64,000 bases of DNA from Grifola frondosa (Eukaryota; Basidiomycota; Agaricomycetes; Polyporales; Grifolaceae): NCBI GenBank assembly GCA_001683735.1, contig LUGG01000009.1:496001-560000 (forward strand), in the 5' to 3' direction. Position 1 is the first letter of the stretch. Each line of letters opens with the position of its first letter. Below the pieces are notes generated by a model that had not been told where the DNA came from, ran no database searches, and saw only the letters and a program-made list of their open reading frames with translations. A program made the position numbers and the translations under genes. Shown here piece after piece: positions 37,108 to 49,749 of the stretch.

Positions 37108-37639
37108 AACTACTTATCAATTGTCCTCGGGCGAGAAATAAAGTTGCAAATGGGGATAGGGCTGGCAAGCAGGGGCGACGTCAAACACCAAAACAGACGT
37201 CGCCGACGACGCATATATATATATATGTATCCCAACACTCACCGCCTTACTAGCGCCTCGTCTTCAATAGCATGCCCGGAACCACAAAGTCAAACTCTGC
37301 ACAGCCTGCCCTTCCCAGCACAACCATCTCGATGGCGAGGTGCCTGGTGGAAATCATCTCAGTTAGCACATCAACAAGCGACACACCGCTGATGAGCCCG
37401 TCCGTCTCAACAGCGAACACGTCGTGAGCGAGCTCGTAGATCCGGCGCGCGAAAACAAATTTCGAAGTGATCGACATCACGAACACTCGATTGCGCAAAC
37501 TTCGCATTGATTGCCAACACACATAATATACAACACTAGGATGGGGATGAGACGAGCGAGCGCGACAACTCGCGCGCGGAGGTTCAGGGCAAAAGTAGAT
37601 CCATAGTCTGTGAGAGGAGCCCCTGTGCAACCGCCTACA
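37108..37639. other. intergenic with (AT)n microsatellite
   Basis: Promoter side of the GTPase gene and 3' side of the dioxygenase gene. Contains (AT)7 at 37213-37226. No other gene recognised. Confidence 0.45.
37213..37226. repeat. (AT)7 microsatellite
   Basis: Fourteen alternating A/T bases within a symmetrical GCATATA..TATATGT context. Confidence 0.9.
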
Positions 37640-39415
37640 TCACAGCGCAGGATTCCACACACTGCGCCCGTTGACGCTCGCGTACGGCGCGGTCGCGCGC
37701 ACGACCGCGTCTGGCGCGAACCGCTCCGTGAGCACCGCGAGCCGCGAGCGGTTACTCGTCCACGCCGATATATGCCCGCACATGCGACGCGCCCCGTCGA
37801 ATGCAGATCGCCCTGAAGCACGCGGTGGTTGTCCACCACTGCCGAGACGCGTGAGCGCAGATAATAATACGACCGTGAATGCGAGGGACGTACCAACTAC
37901 CGTGCCCGGCGAGAGCTGCACCCAGTATTCCGAATCCGCACTTGTGAGCGACTTGTACCACACACGGATCGCGTCATACCTGCGCAATATCAGGTGTCTC
38001 GCTCTTTCGCATGGACAACGCAGCCGCTACTCACCATCCCTCGACCGTACCGGGCTCAAGCGCGCGCATCACGCTGCGGTCGTCGTTGTTCCACCGCACC
38101 TGCACAAGCTCGCCGTCCTCATGGCGCAAAATGGGAGTACCCTTGCGCGTGTTCGGGACGTACAACGCGCCGGGCTCGCCGGCGGCGTGCGCGGGCACGG
38201 GGACCTGCGACAGAAGCGCGTACGCATCCGGGTGCAGCTCCTGCAAGAGCGACGCGACATAGAACCCGTCGACGAGCAGCGTCGCGCCGCCGGTGCCGTC
38301 CGTGTGCGAGAGCAGGTGGAAAGCTGCAGTCCGCACGGGTCCGTCTAGCGCGTGTGGTTAGTATGGTGTGAAGCGTGGGTAAGGGCGCACGCACGAAGTA
38401 GGTAGTGTCGGTGTGCGCGCCAAGCGCGAGGGTCGTAATATGCCGTGTCGCCCTTGGCGAGGTCGGAGGTGAAGTCCCAGAATGTCCCGTCTGCATCGTG
38501 TGTGAGCCCTCGGCGGCAAGTCAGCCGGAGTGTCACGTACATTGTGTCTCACGGATGAATCCGATCCTGCGGGACAAGCTCCTCGGTCGCTTCAGGCGTA
38601 GGCGGGACACCGGACACGAAGCAGAACCCGAACTTATCCTTCATGGCGCACGTCAACGAACAGCTCATATAGAACACGCAGAAAGATGTGAACGTGCAAT
38701 ATTGGAAAGCCACTTGAAGACTCCTCTATCATCCGCGGCCATCGCCTCCTCGTACGTGATGGTGGCGGATCCTGCTGGATCTTCGACCCCCAAAGGATTT
38801 TCCTGGCTTGCAAATGAGCGGAGGATCAGGATGCAGTGAAGCATCGTGCGCACTCGGTAGTCTGGGGCTGCATTAGTGGCGGGTCGTACGAGTTCTGGCG
38901 CAGCCATGACCATGGGTAGAAGGAGGTGTGCGGTTGCGACGACGGCCCTAAACATGGTACTGTCACAAAGAAACCATATACAACGAAGAGAGACACTTGC
39001 AGTGCACTTCCAAGCCTTCGACCTTCGACACTGCTTGGTTTGGTTTGATGTCGGGAGGGATCTGTGACATCATGAACATCCGACAACACCTGAACGGCGG
39101 GACACGCACTTCGAAGGTGTTGAGCAAACGTTGCTTCGTGATGGGATGGAAACATTCGGGACAGCGGCAGTGGTCTCGTAGCCAGATGTGATGGCTGAGC
39201 GACGTAGAACCATGGCGATAAGCGTAGGAACACATATAGCGCATACAGACGTACTATCGGGACCATGTACGCGTGTCCCAGCCAACTACGACTTTTCGCT
39301 CATCTATCCTGCTCACCGGCAGCTCAGTGGCGGGCGTGCTTGATACAGGGTTGAATGCTTCAGGGTTGAGCGCCTGCGGCGATGGACTTAATGCAGCATC
39401 CGAAGATGACCATCT
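37640..39415 (-). CDS. trimethyllysine / gamma-butyrobetaine dioxygenase family (many frame breaks)
   Basis: Fe(II)/2-oxoglutarate oxygenase of carnitine synthesis by homology. N-terminal Zn-type domain: HHIWLRDHCRCPECFHPITK, QRLLNTFE, then IPPDIKP. Catalytic part: TITYEEAMAADDRGVFKWLS, FGFCFVSGVPPTPEATEELV, FWDFTSDLAKGDTAY, the iron-binding HTDTTYF in TLALGAHTDTTYF, FHLLSHTDGTGGATLLVDGF, WNNDDRSVM, the second iron His in VDNHRVLQG, GARRMCG and YIGVDE. About seven introns. At least six 1-2 nt breaks are seen (near 38575, 38438, 38320, 37812, 37773 and 37753), some creating stops. It may be a real pseudogene or sequence error. The N-terminal start is unresolved; the boundary given is approximate. 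Confidence 0.75.
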
Positions 39416-40595
39416 CGAGCAAACATGCGTCGCAGACGTATGGCTGCTTTGAGAGACACTCGAAGGTCTACACTTCTAGCATACAGGTGAAGCTTATCGA
39501 GACGGTGCGAGACGGTGCACAACGCACCACGCTAAATGGCCGACGGTCCAGCACAGTGTCATTCCTCGCGTTAATGGAAAAAGTGCCTCCTCTTTTGACA
39601 GGAGCTCGAAATAGAGCTCGTGGCTTCCACATGTTGCCAATGAATCGTGTCGACGATTGCGAAGAACACAGACGACGACAAGGAGGGAAGACACCAACAC
39701 GAATTGACGAATGTCGTCTCGTCTAGAACAAACACGATGCACCCAGACAATATTTAGTAGACTAGCCGGTGCCAGACACACAAACCGGGAACGGTTGGTC
39801 ACACAGTCACAAGTTTCCATCTGTCACTCCGAATAGTATCCTCCTCGCATTCAAACCTGAGGACAAGGATGGAACGTACGTATCTGCAGGCCTCAATACG
39901 CAACCCTCATCGACGCGTGCTCGTCCACAGCGAGACCGATATTCAAAATAGGAGGGGCTTCACGCCGAGGGTGACAGCCAGCAGTGTACTAGGGCGCCCA
40001 GAGCAGAACGTTCACAGAAGACTTTCGTCTGCACAGCCGCATATACGTATCTCGTAGCAGCAGCTGGAAGGTCGAAAATCCATATCGCAACTCACGATGC
40101 AATATCGATTACGAGACGATGCAACGCAGTGGGTGGGGGGGCGATCGTGCTTGCCTGATAAATCGGATGCCAAAGCTGTAATGTGGGCGGCGTACGGAGA
40201 GCAGGAGTGTGTGGGATAATGCAGAAGGGAACGAGGTATGCGGTGCGAGAGAAAAGCGCAGCTCGTCCGTGGAAACCTGGGGCCGTTCTCGCGCCGCAGC
40301 AAGGATGCATCAAACAAGCTGGGGAAGATGCGAGACTCCGTGCGATCATTCAACGTTCAGCATAGATACAGACAAAGAAAACTCGGAGACGATGTCGATG
40401 AGGGTAGAGGACAGAACGGCGAGCTGGATGAAGCTGAGACGTGACGCGTACGTGACGACGCGTCGGACGCGCCCACGTGACATGATCTCGATCGCGACTC
40501 GGATAATGGAAGGGCTGTGATTGGGCAGTACCCAGAAACACGTCATTTGGAGATATGGTGGCATGTACACCGCTCGCAGCAGTCCATGGCTTAAT
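39416..40595. other. intergenic, no gene seen
   Basis: Short frames on both strands without domains. The right end is the promoter of the flavoprotein gene and includes CACGTG at 40474-40479. Confidence 0.4.
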
Positions 40596-43460
40596 ATGCT
40601 TCGACCCAGAGTATTTCTCTCACCTCTTTCTCATCGTCTTCTCTGCAGACTATCCACAAAATCGCCCGCATATCAAACCATGTCTTTGAAGACTATCGCC
40701 GTACTCGACGAGGCCGAGCTCAAGGATGGCGAAATGTAAGTGCATATACTTCTTCGCCGACATACAATGCCTTTGTACGTCCAAGAGAGTACGGATTCAT
40801 AGACATAGGTTGTCAATGTAATGATGCAGGCTCTTGTATGCGAGCATGGTCGTATCAGCGCTCCTCTAGGAACTCTCACCATTGTTGTCCATGTGCCAAG
40901 GGTCTCGCTTGAAGCCTTCGGTTTAGCGAGGCCCCGCAGAAGGACCCTTTGATTTTGTACGAGACGATGGTTCGTGCCTTCCAATGTGGTGGAAGTATCC
41001 TCTCCGCATGTGACGGTGAGGAAAGACATAAATATTTCATAGATATCTCGCACAACGAACGATATCTCATTTGTCCCATCAACATTGTCCTCTCTGCATG
41101 CTTCAGCTTCGCTCGTGCTAATCACCTCATTCACCCTCCAGGAAGCAGGTCGTCTTCGAGGGCGACGGTAAAGTTCTGCTCTCTCGTTTGGGCGACAAGA
41201 TCCACGCCACAAGCGCATTCTGCACCCACTACGGGGCCCCTCTCGCCAAAGGTGTGCTCACTGCTGATGGAGAGTTGTCTGGTACGTCTTCTAACCATTT
41301 CCCATCATCTCGTGCTCACTATATGCGCGTCATAGTCCATGGCACGGTGGTACGTCTGCTGCTCTGCCCACTCCGACGCGTCTCATGCGCATGCAGCCTG
41401 CTTCAACATTTGCACCGGCGATATCGGTACGCCCGCTAACCACTAACATGAACTAGCGTCTCATAACTCCCACAGAGGACGCACCCGCCCCATCCGCCCT
41501 CCACTCGTTCAAGGCTCACATCGCGGATGGCAAAATCCACGTCACGGCTGACCCCGCCAACACCCTCAGTGCAAATAAGGCGCCCCGCCGAAGACCTCCA
41601 CCGGCGCGAGCGGCCAGGGCCGCGGCGTCGTCATTGTCGGCGGTGGCGGTGGCGCCTTTCACTGCGTCGAGAGCCTCGCGAGGTACTTGCTTCTCCTCTT
41701 CCCCCTCTCCCATGCGCCGCTGACACGCACACAGCACGGATACCTCGGGCCCATCACGGTGCTCTCAAAGGAGTCGCACGCGCCTATTGACAGGTAAGCC
41801 GCCCGCACTAGCATCCCCCTCACAACTGACCGTGCGCGGCGTGTAGGACGAGGCTGAGCAAGGCGCTCGTGACGGATGCGTCCAAGCTCGAGTGGCGCTC
41901 CGCCGCGGAGCTGCAGGCGAAGTTCGGCGTCGCGCTTCGCACGAGCACGGAGGTGCGTGCGGTTGATCTCGGCGCGAAGGCGGTCGAGCTCGTCGCTGGC
42001 GCCGAGCGCGTGCCGTATGACAAGCTTATACTCGCGACGGGAGGCGTGCCGCGCCGTCTGCCCGTTCCGGGAGCTCAACTTGCAAACGTGTTCACGATGG
42101 CGCGGATCGAGGACGCGCGCAAGATCGATGCCGGTACGCTTCTCCCGTTTTCATGAGGTGAGGGTTCTAACCCGGTGACGGCTGGCAGAGGTGCAGGAGG
42201 GAAAGCGTCTGGTTATGATCGGATCGTCCTTCATCAGCATGGAGCTCGTCGTGGCGGTCTCGCAGCGCAAGCTCGCGTCGATCGACGTTATTGGGATGGA
42301 AGAGGTTCCGTTCGAGCTTGTCCTCGGGAAGGCCGTCGGACGTGGACTCAAGAAGGTGTGCTGTTTGCCGCTTTCTGCGCCTTGTACTCATTCTACTCAT
42401 CCGAATTACGATAGTTCCATGAAGGCAAGGGCGTCAGGTTCTACATGCAGGCCAAGGTTGGGGAGATCGTTCCCGCAGAGGGGGATCCCTCGCGGGCGGG
42501 CGCGGTCGTTGTGACGTCGAGCACGGGCGAGCGTGTCACGCTCCCCGCAGACGTCGTTGTGATGGGCGTGGGCGTCGCGCCTGCAACGCAGTTCCTTAAG
42601 GCGAGCAAGGGGTTCGAGGAGGTCATCGATCGCAGCGGGGCGGTGCACGTCGACGAGTTCATGCGCGTAAAGGGAATGCAGGACGTCTACGCGATTGGTG
42701 CGGTTTTTGGCAGAAGATGAAGATCTTCGGACTGACATGCGTGATGCAGGCGATATTGCGATGTATCCGCAACCAGGCACCGGCGAGCTGAGGCGGATCG
42801 AGCACTGGAACGTAAGCCCCCCTCCTTCCTGTTCGATATAGGCTGAGAACACTGAGATGGTTGGCATCGCATAGGTCGCAAGCAACCAGGGCCGTGCGGT
42901 GGGCAAGACTATCGCTGAGGGGAAGGGCCAGCCGTTCGTGAAAGTGCCCATCTTCTGGAGCGCCCGTGCGTGTCTCGTCTTTCTCAACACGCTATGTGGG
43001 TGCGCCTAATGCGGCGTATTCTAGAGGGCAGCAGCTGCGCTACTGCGGAATCGGCGCGGGGTTCGACGACGTCATTATCGACGGGAACACCGACGAAATG
43101 AAGGTGCGTGTGCGCGTGTGCTTCTGGTTCCGGACGGCTGGGGCTGACGGTGTTTGGTAGTTCGTCGCGTACTACTTGAAGGGCGACAAGGTCGTCGCGG
43201 TTGCGAGGTGAGTTGCGCTCCCAGGCGTGAGTGAATGGGAACTGATGCGCTGCGGCTCTCAGCATGCAGCGCGACCCCGTGGTCATGAAGGCGTCCGAGC
43301 TGCTCAGGCTGGGCTTGATGCCCTCGCCGGCCGAGCTCCGGGCGGGCAAGGTGCGCACCATGGCTTGTTGGGAGAACGCGTTGCTCATTTGCATTTGTGT
43401 TTGCAGGACTTGCTGTCGGTCGACATCCAGACGGTCGGCGCACGGTCCAAGCTCGTGTGA
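40596..43460 (+). CDS. AIFM3-like flavoprotein: Rieske domain plus NAD(P)H/FAD oxidoreductase
   Basis: ATG 40596 gives MLRPRVFLSPLSHRLLCRLS, a basic presequence suggesting mitochondria, before MSLKTIAVLDEAELKDGE. After a 404-nt intron comes a Rieske-type 2Fe-2S domain (FCTHYGAPLAKGVL ... WHGACFNICTGDIEDAP). The pyridine-nucleotide-disulphide oxidoreductase fold follows: GVVIVGGGGGAFHCVESL, DRTRLSKALVTD, YDKLILATGGVPRRLPVPG, RLVMIGSSFISMELVVAVSQ, VVVMGVGVAPATQFL, and a C-terminal dimer domain (HWN, VASNQGRAVGKTIAEGKGQP). This is the AIFM3/Nfrl architecture; redox function is inferred. The second Cys of the Rieske CPWH motif is not encoded in the 14-nt microexon at 41336-41349, and the frame breaks near 41572-41582. 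An alternative start is the inner ATG at 40680. Confidence 0.85.
41336..41349 (+). other. 14-nt microexon in the Rieske domain
   Basis: Flanked by CATAG acceptor and GTACGT donor. It encodes the WHG part of the Rieske CPWHGACF motif. Compared with the expected motif about 4 nt are missing at its 5' side, removing a cluster-ligand Cys and shifting frame. Confidence 0.5.
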
Positions 43461-44276
43461 TGCGTGACACCACGATATCATTGTAAGACTACCACGGAAA
43501 AGAGAGCAAGATGGAGAGACTCGGCAGACGGAATGTTACTGGACAGTTGTTGTTGTACTACCACTGTATGATTGTGAGTTGTGCGTGCCAAAATGTAAGT
43601 GTCATGTTCTTAGAGAAAGTTAGAGATTGTGTGGGTGCCGCTACGCTTCTGGATGCCTCGGTGTTGTTCATGGCAGACTACATATGAAGACTCCGCTGCG
43701 CGCCTGAAGCTGGTCCAAAGCGGAATAGTCAAGTTGACTGGATGTGTTGTATGCTTTATTTCAGCTTAGATCGATCCGACAAGATGACTCCGTTGATAGC
43801 GATCGCATTAACTTCCACGGGCCGCTGCAAGTTCTAGTATTAAATCGTAGCGGCGCGAGCACCAGTCCCCGACTCAGAGGGTAATCGAGTGAAGTGTTGG
43901 CAGTTTGAATTTGTATTGTACATACATCAGCAGCAATTTTATTATATTCTGCATCATCATTATATTTACAGTAATGATATGATAATAGCATCAGTTTTTC
44001 TAGAGCACACTGCACAAACTGAAGGCATGTGCCATTGAATAAGCATTATAATAGTCATTGATACAATCATATATGTTATCAGTTGATGGTATTGTAGGCC
44101 ATTTCATATTATTTTCCAGCTGTTCATGTTTTATATCACATATTAAATTGTTTTTTGCTCATACCTTTCTTTTTTCAGACGTACTAATAAAGAATCATAT
44201 GTCTTACATATAACAGAAACAACTGCATAACCATGAATTGTTTCTAAAGTCAAAATAATTGCATCAGCAATTGAAA

Positions 44277-44340
44277 GTTTAACAATTTTATATGGATTTT
44301 TATATGAAAGTGTAGCAAAATTTCATTAAAAGCATATCTA
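44277..44340 (+). repeat. 64-bp direct repeat, copy 1
   Basis: Starts GTTTAACAATTTTATATGG and ends AAGCATATCTA. It differs from copy 2 (44803-44866) at one position. Confidence 0.9.
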
Positions 44341-44802
44341 ACTATATAATCTTCCCGGCATCCGTCCGTCGTCCCTCTTTCAGGCAATCGACTCTCACGC
44401 TCCTCTATCGCTCCATCACACTTTTTTGCTCTTTCGCTCTATCTCCTCTGGTACTCAGCAGTGGTCATGTTGTGGGCGATGGCCTGGCTTAAGCCGACCG
44501 TTATACGCCATGCGAAGCTGTTGCACACTCTCTATACTCTGTGTGTGTTGGCTCTTGCTTTGTTCTCAGGCGGTGTTCAGACTCCTGTCAACAAGAGGAG
44601 GAGAAGTCGAGTGGAGGTGCATTGGTGCTCATGATGCAAGTTGTGTGTGTTGACTCCTGTCTGTAGTGCTCTCCTATGGAGTTTCTTGCACTTGCTCTCT
44701 CGTGTTTTCTTGATGTCATCGGATTTCTCCTATTGCATGGAGTTGAGCTCTGTTATGTGTTGAGTGCATTTTCTTTCGCTCTCTCTATCTGTTCACATTC
44801 AC
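44341..44802. other. 462-bp insert between 64-bp direct repeats
   Basis: Clearly less A/T-rich than its surroundings and rich in CTCTC/TTGTGT words. It has no long frame. It sits exactly between two 64-bp direct repeats, so it looks inserted. Confidence 0.6.
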
Positions 44803-44866
44803 GTTTAACAATTTTATATGGATTTTCATATGAAAGTGTAGCAAAATTTCATTAAAAGCATATCTA
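44803..44866 (+). repeat. 64-bp direct repeat, copy 2
   Basis: Second copy of 44277-44340, with one mismatch (T to C in the TTTTTAT stretch). Confidence 0.9.
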
Positions 44867-45534
44867 GATATAGTTACAAGATAAACTGACTGCTTATGAA
44901 TATATTCTGTTAAGGCTAACCTTTGAGCAAGTTGCTTTTTTGGAAGTATATCTAAAAATTTAAGACAAGCTATTTTTATTATATTATGACCTAAGTGTTG
45001 AAGATGATATTTCAAAATACTTGGTGTTGTGCTTAACCAAGACTGTGATGATTTATACATGTTACACTAGGTGAAAAGATATCAGGAGAGATACATAATA
45101 CTTTAGCAATTACTGAGCCATATAATAAATTATGGTAGTTGCATATATTTTGTAACAATATTGATACTAATTATTTGTATTTTGCTCCAAAGAACATATA
45201 TCAATATCAGATAATGCAGCTATTTTTGCATGAGAAGTAATAAAATGTAAGAGAAGCATATTTGACAAATTGTCTTTTAGTAGCTTATGTCAGGGAATTG
45301 AAGGATATAATGCTTTAACAGTGTTATATAAAGTTGATCTTGATAATTTGTTTAGTTGATGCAAATAATGAGAATCCTGAAAAGAAAACCATAAAGGATT
45401 AGAATTTAGCACAATAAGTGCATCAAAATTTAGCAGGCTTGACATGTTTGTATCACTTAATGAAAGAAACTATAATTGTTTTTGTATCACACAATAGATG
45501 TATGCTTCAACTGCAGTAAAAATTTATGTGCTTG

Positions 45535-45542
45535 AGCACAGG
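45535..45542 (+). repeat. hAT target site duplication, left
   Basis: AGCACAGG directly before the left TIR; an identical copy follows the right TIR at 49867-49874. Confidence 0.93.
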
Positions 45543-45564
45543 TAGTGTTGCCATGAGGTGAGGT
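45543..45564 (+). repeat. left terminal inverted repeat of hAT element
   Basis: 22 bp, matching the reverse complement of 49845-49866 at 21 positions. Confidence 0.93.
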
Positions 45565-45640
45565 TGAGCTGACCTTGAGGTGTCGGAGTTTATACCTCAA
45601 GGTAACTTGAGGTAGCTCAAGGTCTCGGCGACACCACAGC
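45565..45640. repeat. left subterminal motif cluster
   Basis: Several near-copies of CCTTGAGGT / CCTCAAGGT in both orientations, interrupted by GGTAACTTGAGGTAGC. The same motif recurs inside the right end. Confidence 0.7.
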
Positions 45641-45789
45641 ATGCTAACGGGATTTACCGGTAGTCTTTGAGGCTTACGGTATGCCGTGGCATATACTTGA
45701 TAGACAAATCATTGTACATAGAACAAATAGTAGTAATGGCATATTGTAGATGAGTTGTAATGTACAATTATACAAGCTTATAGATTAGT

Positions 45790-48700
45790 CTAATCTGAGG
45801 CCGGCGAAGCAGATTCACGACGAGAAAGACTTGCAGCTTCACAGGATTCTAAAAGTGCCACCAGTTCGTCAATTTTCCCTTCGGAGAGCAATCTGTCGAC
45901 CTCATCCGGCGATACTTCAACATGCAACATCTCCGTTTCGTTAGGAATCCAATCATCAGTGAACGAGAGGCGATCCTCTCGCACACTGTACTTGAGAACC
46001 TGTAACATTTCCATTGTGGCAACATCAAGATTAGTCCGATGCTGCGTATCAGTCTCCTTGCTTGAGGAGAACACCCGCTCACACGGTACTGCAGATGCTT
46101 GCACCGGAAGCACATCAAGTGCAATGCGATACAGTGTCGGGAAGGTGGTCTGGTGTAACTAGTCATACCATTCCGCTCATCGGCATATATATCACTCAGA
46201 TGACAGTCAACTTACCTCCCAATATGCGATCAAGGAAAGGGAGTCATCTTCTTCACTGACGAGACCTTCATTTGAATATCTCCTGAGTTTGTCGTCAACA
46301 GCAGCAGCGTCGCGTTCACATGCTTGTCGCTCTGCTTCTTCCTTCTCTGCCTCAGTCAGCAGCTGAGAATCTTCGCCACGGCCTGCAGCATGCGCAAGCG
46401 AATTTTCGTCCTCTCCCGATAATGACCTCAGGAGCATATTCATCCGTCCAAATCCACGGACCTGCGATCGCGCGGCTTTCGCTGATGGCATCTTAGGGGC
46501 CAGGAATGTGTTGTGGTCGAGCTTGGCTGACTAGCATGGGACGGCGCACGCATGGATTTGCGGAATTCGAGCATCTGAATAACTCGAGTTACTGAGTTCG
46601 TGAAGCTCATATCATGCTAATTGCAACATACCAGGTCCCGAAGCCACTCTCGTGCAGCTTGAACCTCATCCTCTGCCCAGTGTTCCGATAGCCACTCAAA
46701 CTTCATAGTGGGGTTGATGACTGGGAGAAGACCTTCAGATCAGTGTGCGAAACAGAAAGTTCCATCAAACTTACTCATTGCGATTGCATATATGCGAGTA
46801 TTGCGGGACTTTAATAGATACTCTTCGAGCTTGACAATTGAAGCCGAGATTGCATGAGCTATGCGAACGAGTTTGCGCCGAAGAAGCCGCAGCGCGAGGA
46901 TGAGCTTCTCGTATCCAGGTAGTGCCATGCTGAGGGTAGGAGTCTTCTGCGCAGACAGGACCTCTTGGACCATATGTGGCGCTTGCAGGAATTCACGCAC
47001 ATCGCCGAGGACCTCCCGTGCTTTGACGGAAAGTGCATGACACGCAATCGGATCCTGCTTCGGCTTGGCCAAGAATGCCTTGACGGCCTAAAAATGGAGA
47101 GGGATCAACATGGTGAGTGGACAGAATACAGAACAAAAAATCACCTGATATAGCTCCAGCACCCGGTCAATCATGGCAAACGTGGAAGACCATTGAGTAT
47201 CAACATCGAGGAGGAGTTGTGCCTCCGGTAGTGATTTCTCTGTGAATTCCTTGTTCTTGTTGCCTTCAACAATGGTCGCATCAAATTCTTCACGACGCTG
47301 CTGAGATGCGCGACACACTCTGACCAACGTGCGCGCTTTCGCAACAGGATCCTCTCGCAGCTCTGCTGCATAGGCAATGTCAGCTTGTAAGTCACTACTG
47401 TCCAATGCTGCATGCTCCAGATCTCGATTGGTTGTGTTTGTTTCGGTATCAGTGAGAGCTGATGATGGATACACATTGTCGTCAACTTTGGTAAGTTGCT
47501 TTAGACCAGTTTGAACAGCAATGTTGACGACATGTGGAAAGCATCTACAGATGTGCAATGTGAGCCGGAGTGTCATACGAGTGGACAACATCACAGAACC
47601 TACCGAATCCGATTCCCTTCCCGGTCGAATGCTACACCCTTCGCATGCAGCAAGTACTCAAGTTCCTCCATCATTGTTGAACAGTTTGAAGCATTGTTGA
47701 GCGTGATCATGCCAATCTACATTCGGCATATTAACTGTCAGTGGTTAGAATTTATAGTCTAGTTTGCATCTATACCTTGTGGATAATTCCGAGCTCCTCA
47801 ACAACTTCTAGGAAATGTGCAGCGAGATTGGCACCCGTATGACTTCCACGAACATAACGAAAGGCTCCTAAGCGTGCCCGTAATGCTAAACGAGCCTGTG
47901 TGTCCTTTGCACAGTAGTGGAGGGTTACGGCCATAAAGCCGCGTAGCTGCTGGTCTGTCCATAGGTCACTCGTAAAGGACACGCACCCCAGCGCATTCTG
48001 GGTAAGTTAAGTAATTAGAATCATTAGTGTGCATCTTTAAGCATCAGCGTGCTAACTTGCCTGAGCATCTTCAGTGATCCATGCACGTTCCTCACAGTAG
48101 GACTTGCGAATTAAGTCGGTAACCTTTGTGCGATGTGGTACGTCGAGGTCATCGAGGCCACCATCGCTAACATAAATAAGAAGTTCCCGAAATTCTGGAC
48201 AATCCATGGTATTCATGGACTGTATGAAGGTATCAATGGAGAAGTAAGTATTGGACATAAAATACACATACCTGATCATCGGCAACAATCCAGGCCACAA
48301 GGCAACGATAAAACCCTTGCTGAGTGAAAGGCTCGCGCTCACGGGTACCAGAGGAGGAATCGGCATCTTGAGTATGCTTCGTGTTGCGGGCTTTAGCGAG
48401 ATCCTCCCAACCTTTGAGGCGTTCGAGGATAACCGTGTCACGCCAGCACTTGAAGTGCTCTCTCTTGAGGTGAGTACGGATGGCATCAGTCTGTCCATGT
48501 GTGCACTTCCAGACCTTCCATTGTGATTGACTATTACAGTCATCAGGTCTCCATTGTGCCATGAACAAATGCATTTGCCTACTCACCATAGTCGGCATCC
48601 GACCCATTTCTTATCACGCGGTCGCTCCTTGAATGTTGACTCGTTTCTAGGTAAGCTTGAAGGTTTTTTGTCAGTGTCAAGGCCACGCATAAAGTACCAA

Positions 48701-49434
48701 ACGTCGCTGGCTGCGATGGTCTTGTGTGATTGGGATGGCCTGCGCATGAGGGATCCATATATGGTTTCCGACGGCCCGGGATTCAGACTTGGATGCGGAG
48801 TGGAGGGCCCAACGCCATCGACAGTAGCCTGTGGGACAGATTGAGTAGCGTAGGATTGTGTCGTGTGGATGATATTAAGATCACTATTGCTCTGACTGGC
48901 CTGAGCTACAGTTTGAGGGATGCGCGTGCATTTTGTGGGTTGTCGTATTCGTACAGATCCCGAAGACGACTGAGTACGCCTACGCTTTGATCCTGTGTGG
49001 GAGGCATTGACAGTTGTAGTAGTCACGTCGAGAAGGCTTCGGTCCGGCGGCACAGAGATGGGAGCACTAGAGATAGCAGCACCAGTATGAGCAAGAATGA
49101 GAGCGGTAGACGCAGATGTCTGCCGTGCGTACCTCGGGGTATTATCACAATATCCGTAGTTAGTTCTCCAATCCTCAGACACCCTAGGACCATAAAGAGG
49201 CATGGAGTATGCGGGAGGAGGGTTGTTTAAACCCTCAGAGACAGCTGTAGCGGGTCCATGTTGATACAGAAATGAAGTCCACAGCGGCTGACTCGGATCT
49301 GGAGAGGAATTATAGTAGTAAGGAACACTCCCAGGATAATGATAAAAAGGAGGCACAGGATGGGATGGTGGTGGCAGACGCGACGTGTCCGACGGACCAG
49401 CAGGTAAGTCCTGCTGCTGCGATCCCGGAACCAT
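45790..49434 (-). CDS. hAT transposase
   Basis: Starts at ATG 49434 (MVPGSQQQDLPAGPSDTS), or 13 codons upstream, with a long Pro/Ser/Tyr-rich N-terminus. Then a BED-type zinc-finger region (WKVWKCTHGQTDAIRTHLKR followed by EHFKCW). The RNase H-like catalytic core has MSFTSDLWTDQQLRGFMAVT, GANLAAHFLEVVEELGI, CFPHVVNIAVQTGLKQLTK, and LLLDVDTQWSSTFAMIDRVL with the conserved Asp and Trp. The C-terminal hAT dimerisation domain is LPVQASAVPCERVFSSSKET, then LDVATMEMLQVLKYSVR. It ends with an acidic tail at 45790. At least seven exons. I did not verify every junction, so whether it is active is open. Confidence 0.85.
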
Positions 49435-49749
49435 GCCGTATGCATTCGTTCTGACCACAATATATGTATGCACGTACAGGTTTCAGATACCAGTCGCTTG
49501 TGTTTTGTCGTGCAGAAACCGTAGGGAGAACCTCTCTCCGGTTGCCCAGTTACAAGAAAGTTGGATGGTTTGAGGGTGTCGAGACAATGTCTAGATACGT
49601 GAGATTATGAAGCAAGAATTTTATTGGACAGATAGTTATTCTAGAGGGAGCAAAGACATAGTGTGCTCGTTCATTGCATGAATCGCGAGACCGACGCGAC
49701 GCGTTCGTATGCTGCCTCGTGACCGTGCCCAACCTTTCACCGCCGCAGG

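Larger units (their letters stand above)
43461..45534. other. left arm of AT-rich island with remnant coding
   Basis: Much more A/T-rich than the genes around it, especially 43890-45534. On the reverse strand, protein-like pieces can be read across possible introns: NSNPLWFSFQDSHYLHQLNK; KSSQSWLSTTPSILKYHLQH; ATLSYENPYKIVKLSIADAI; TLETIHGYAVVSVICKTYDS; MKWPTIPSTDNIYDCIND. I do not recognise the family. It is interrupted by a 462-bp insert between 64-bp direct repeats, and by the hAT element on the right. Confidence 0.45.

Noticed and set aside
40673..41218. 181-codon reverse-strand open frame
   Set aside because: It lies over exon 1 and the long first intron of the flavoprotein gene on the other strand; no domain is recognisable and its composition is erratic.
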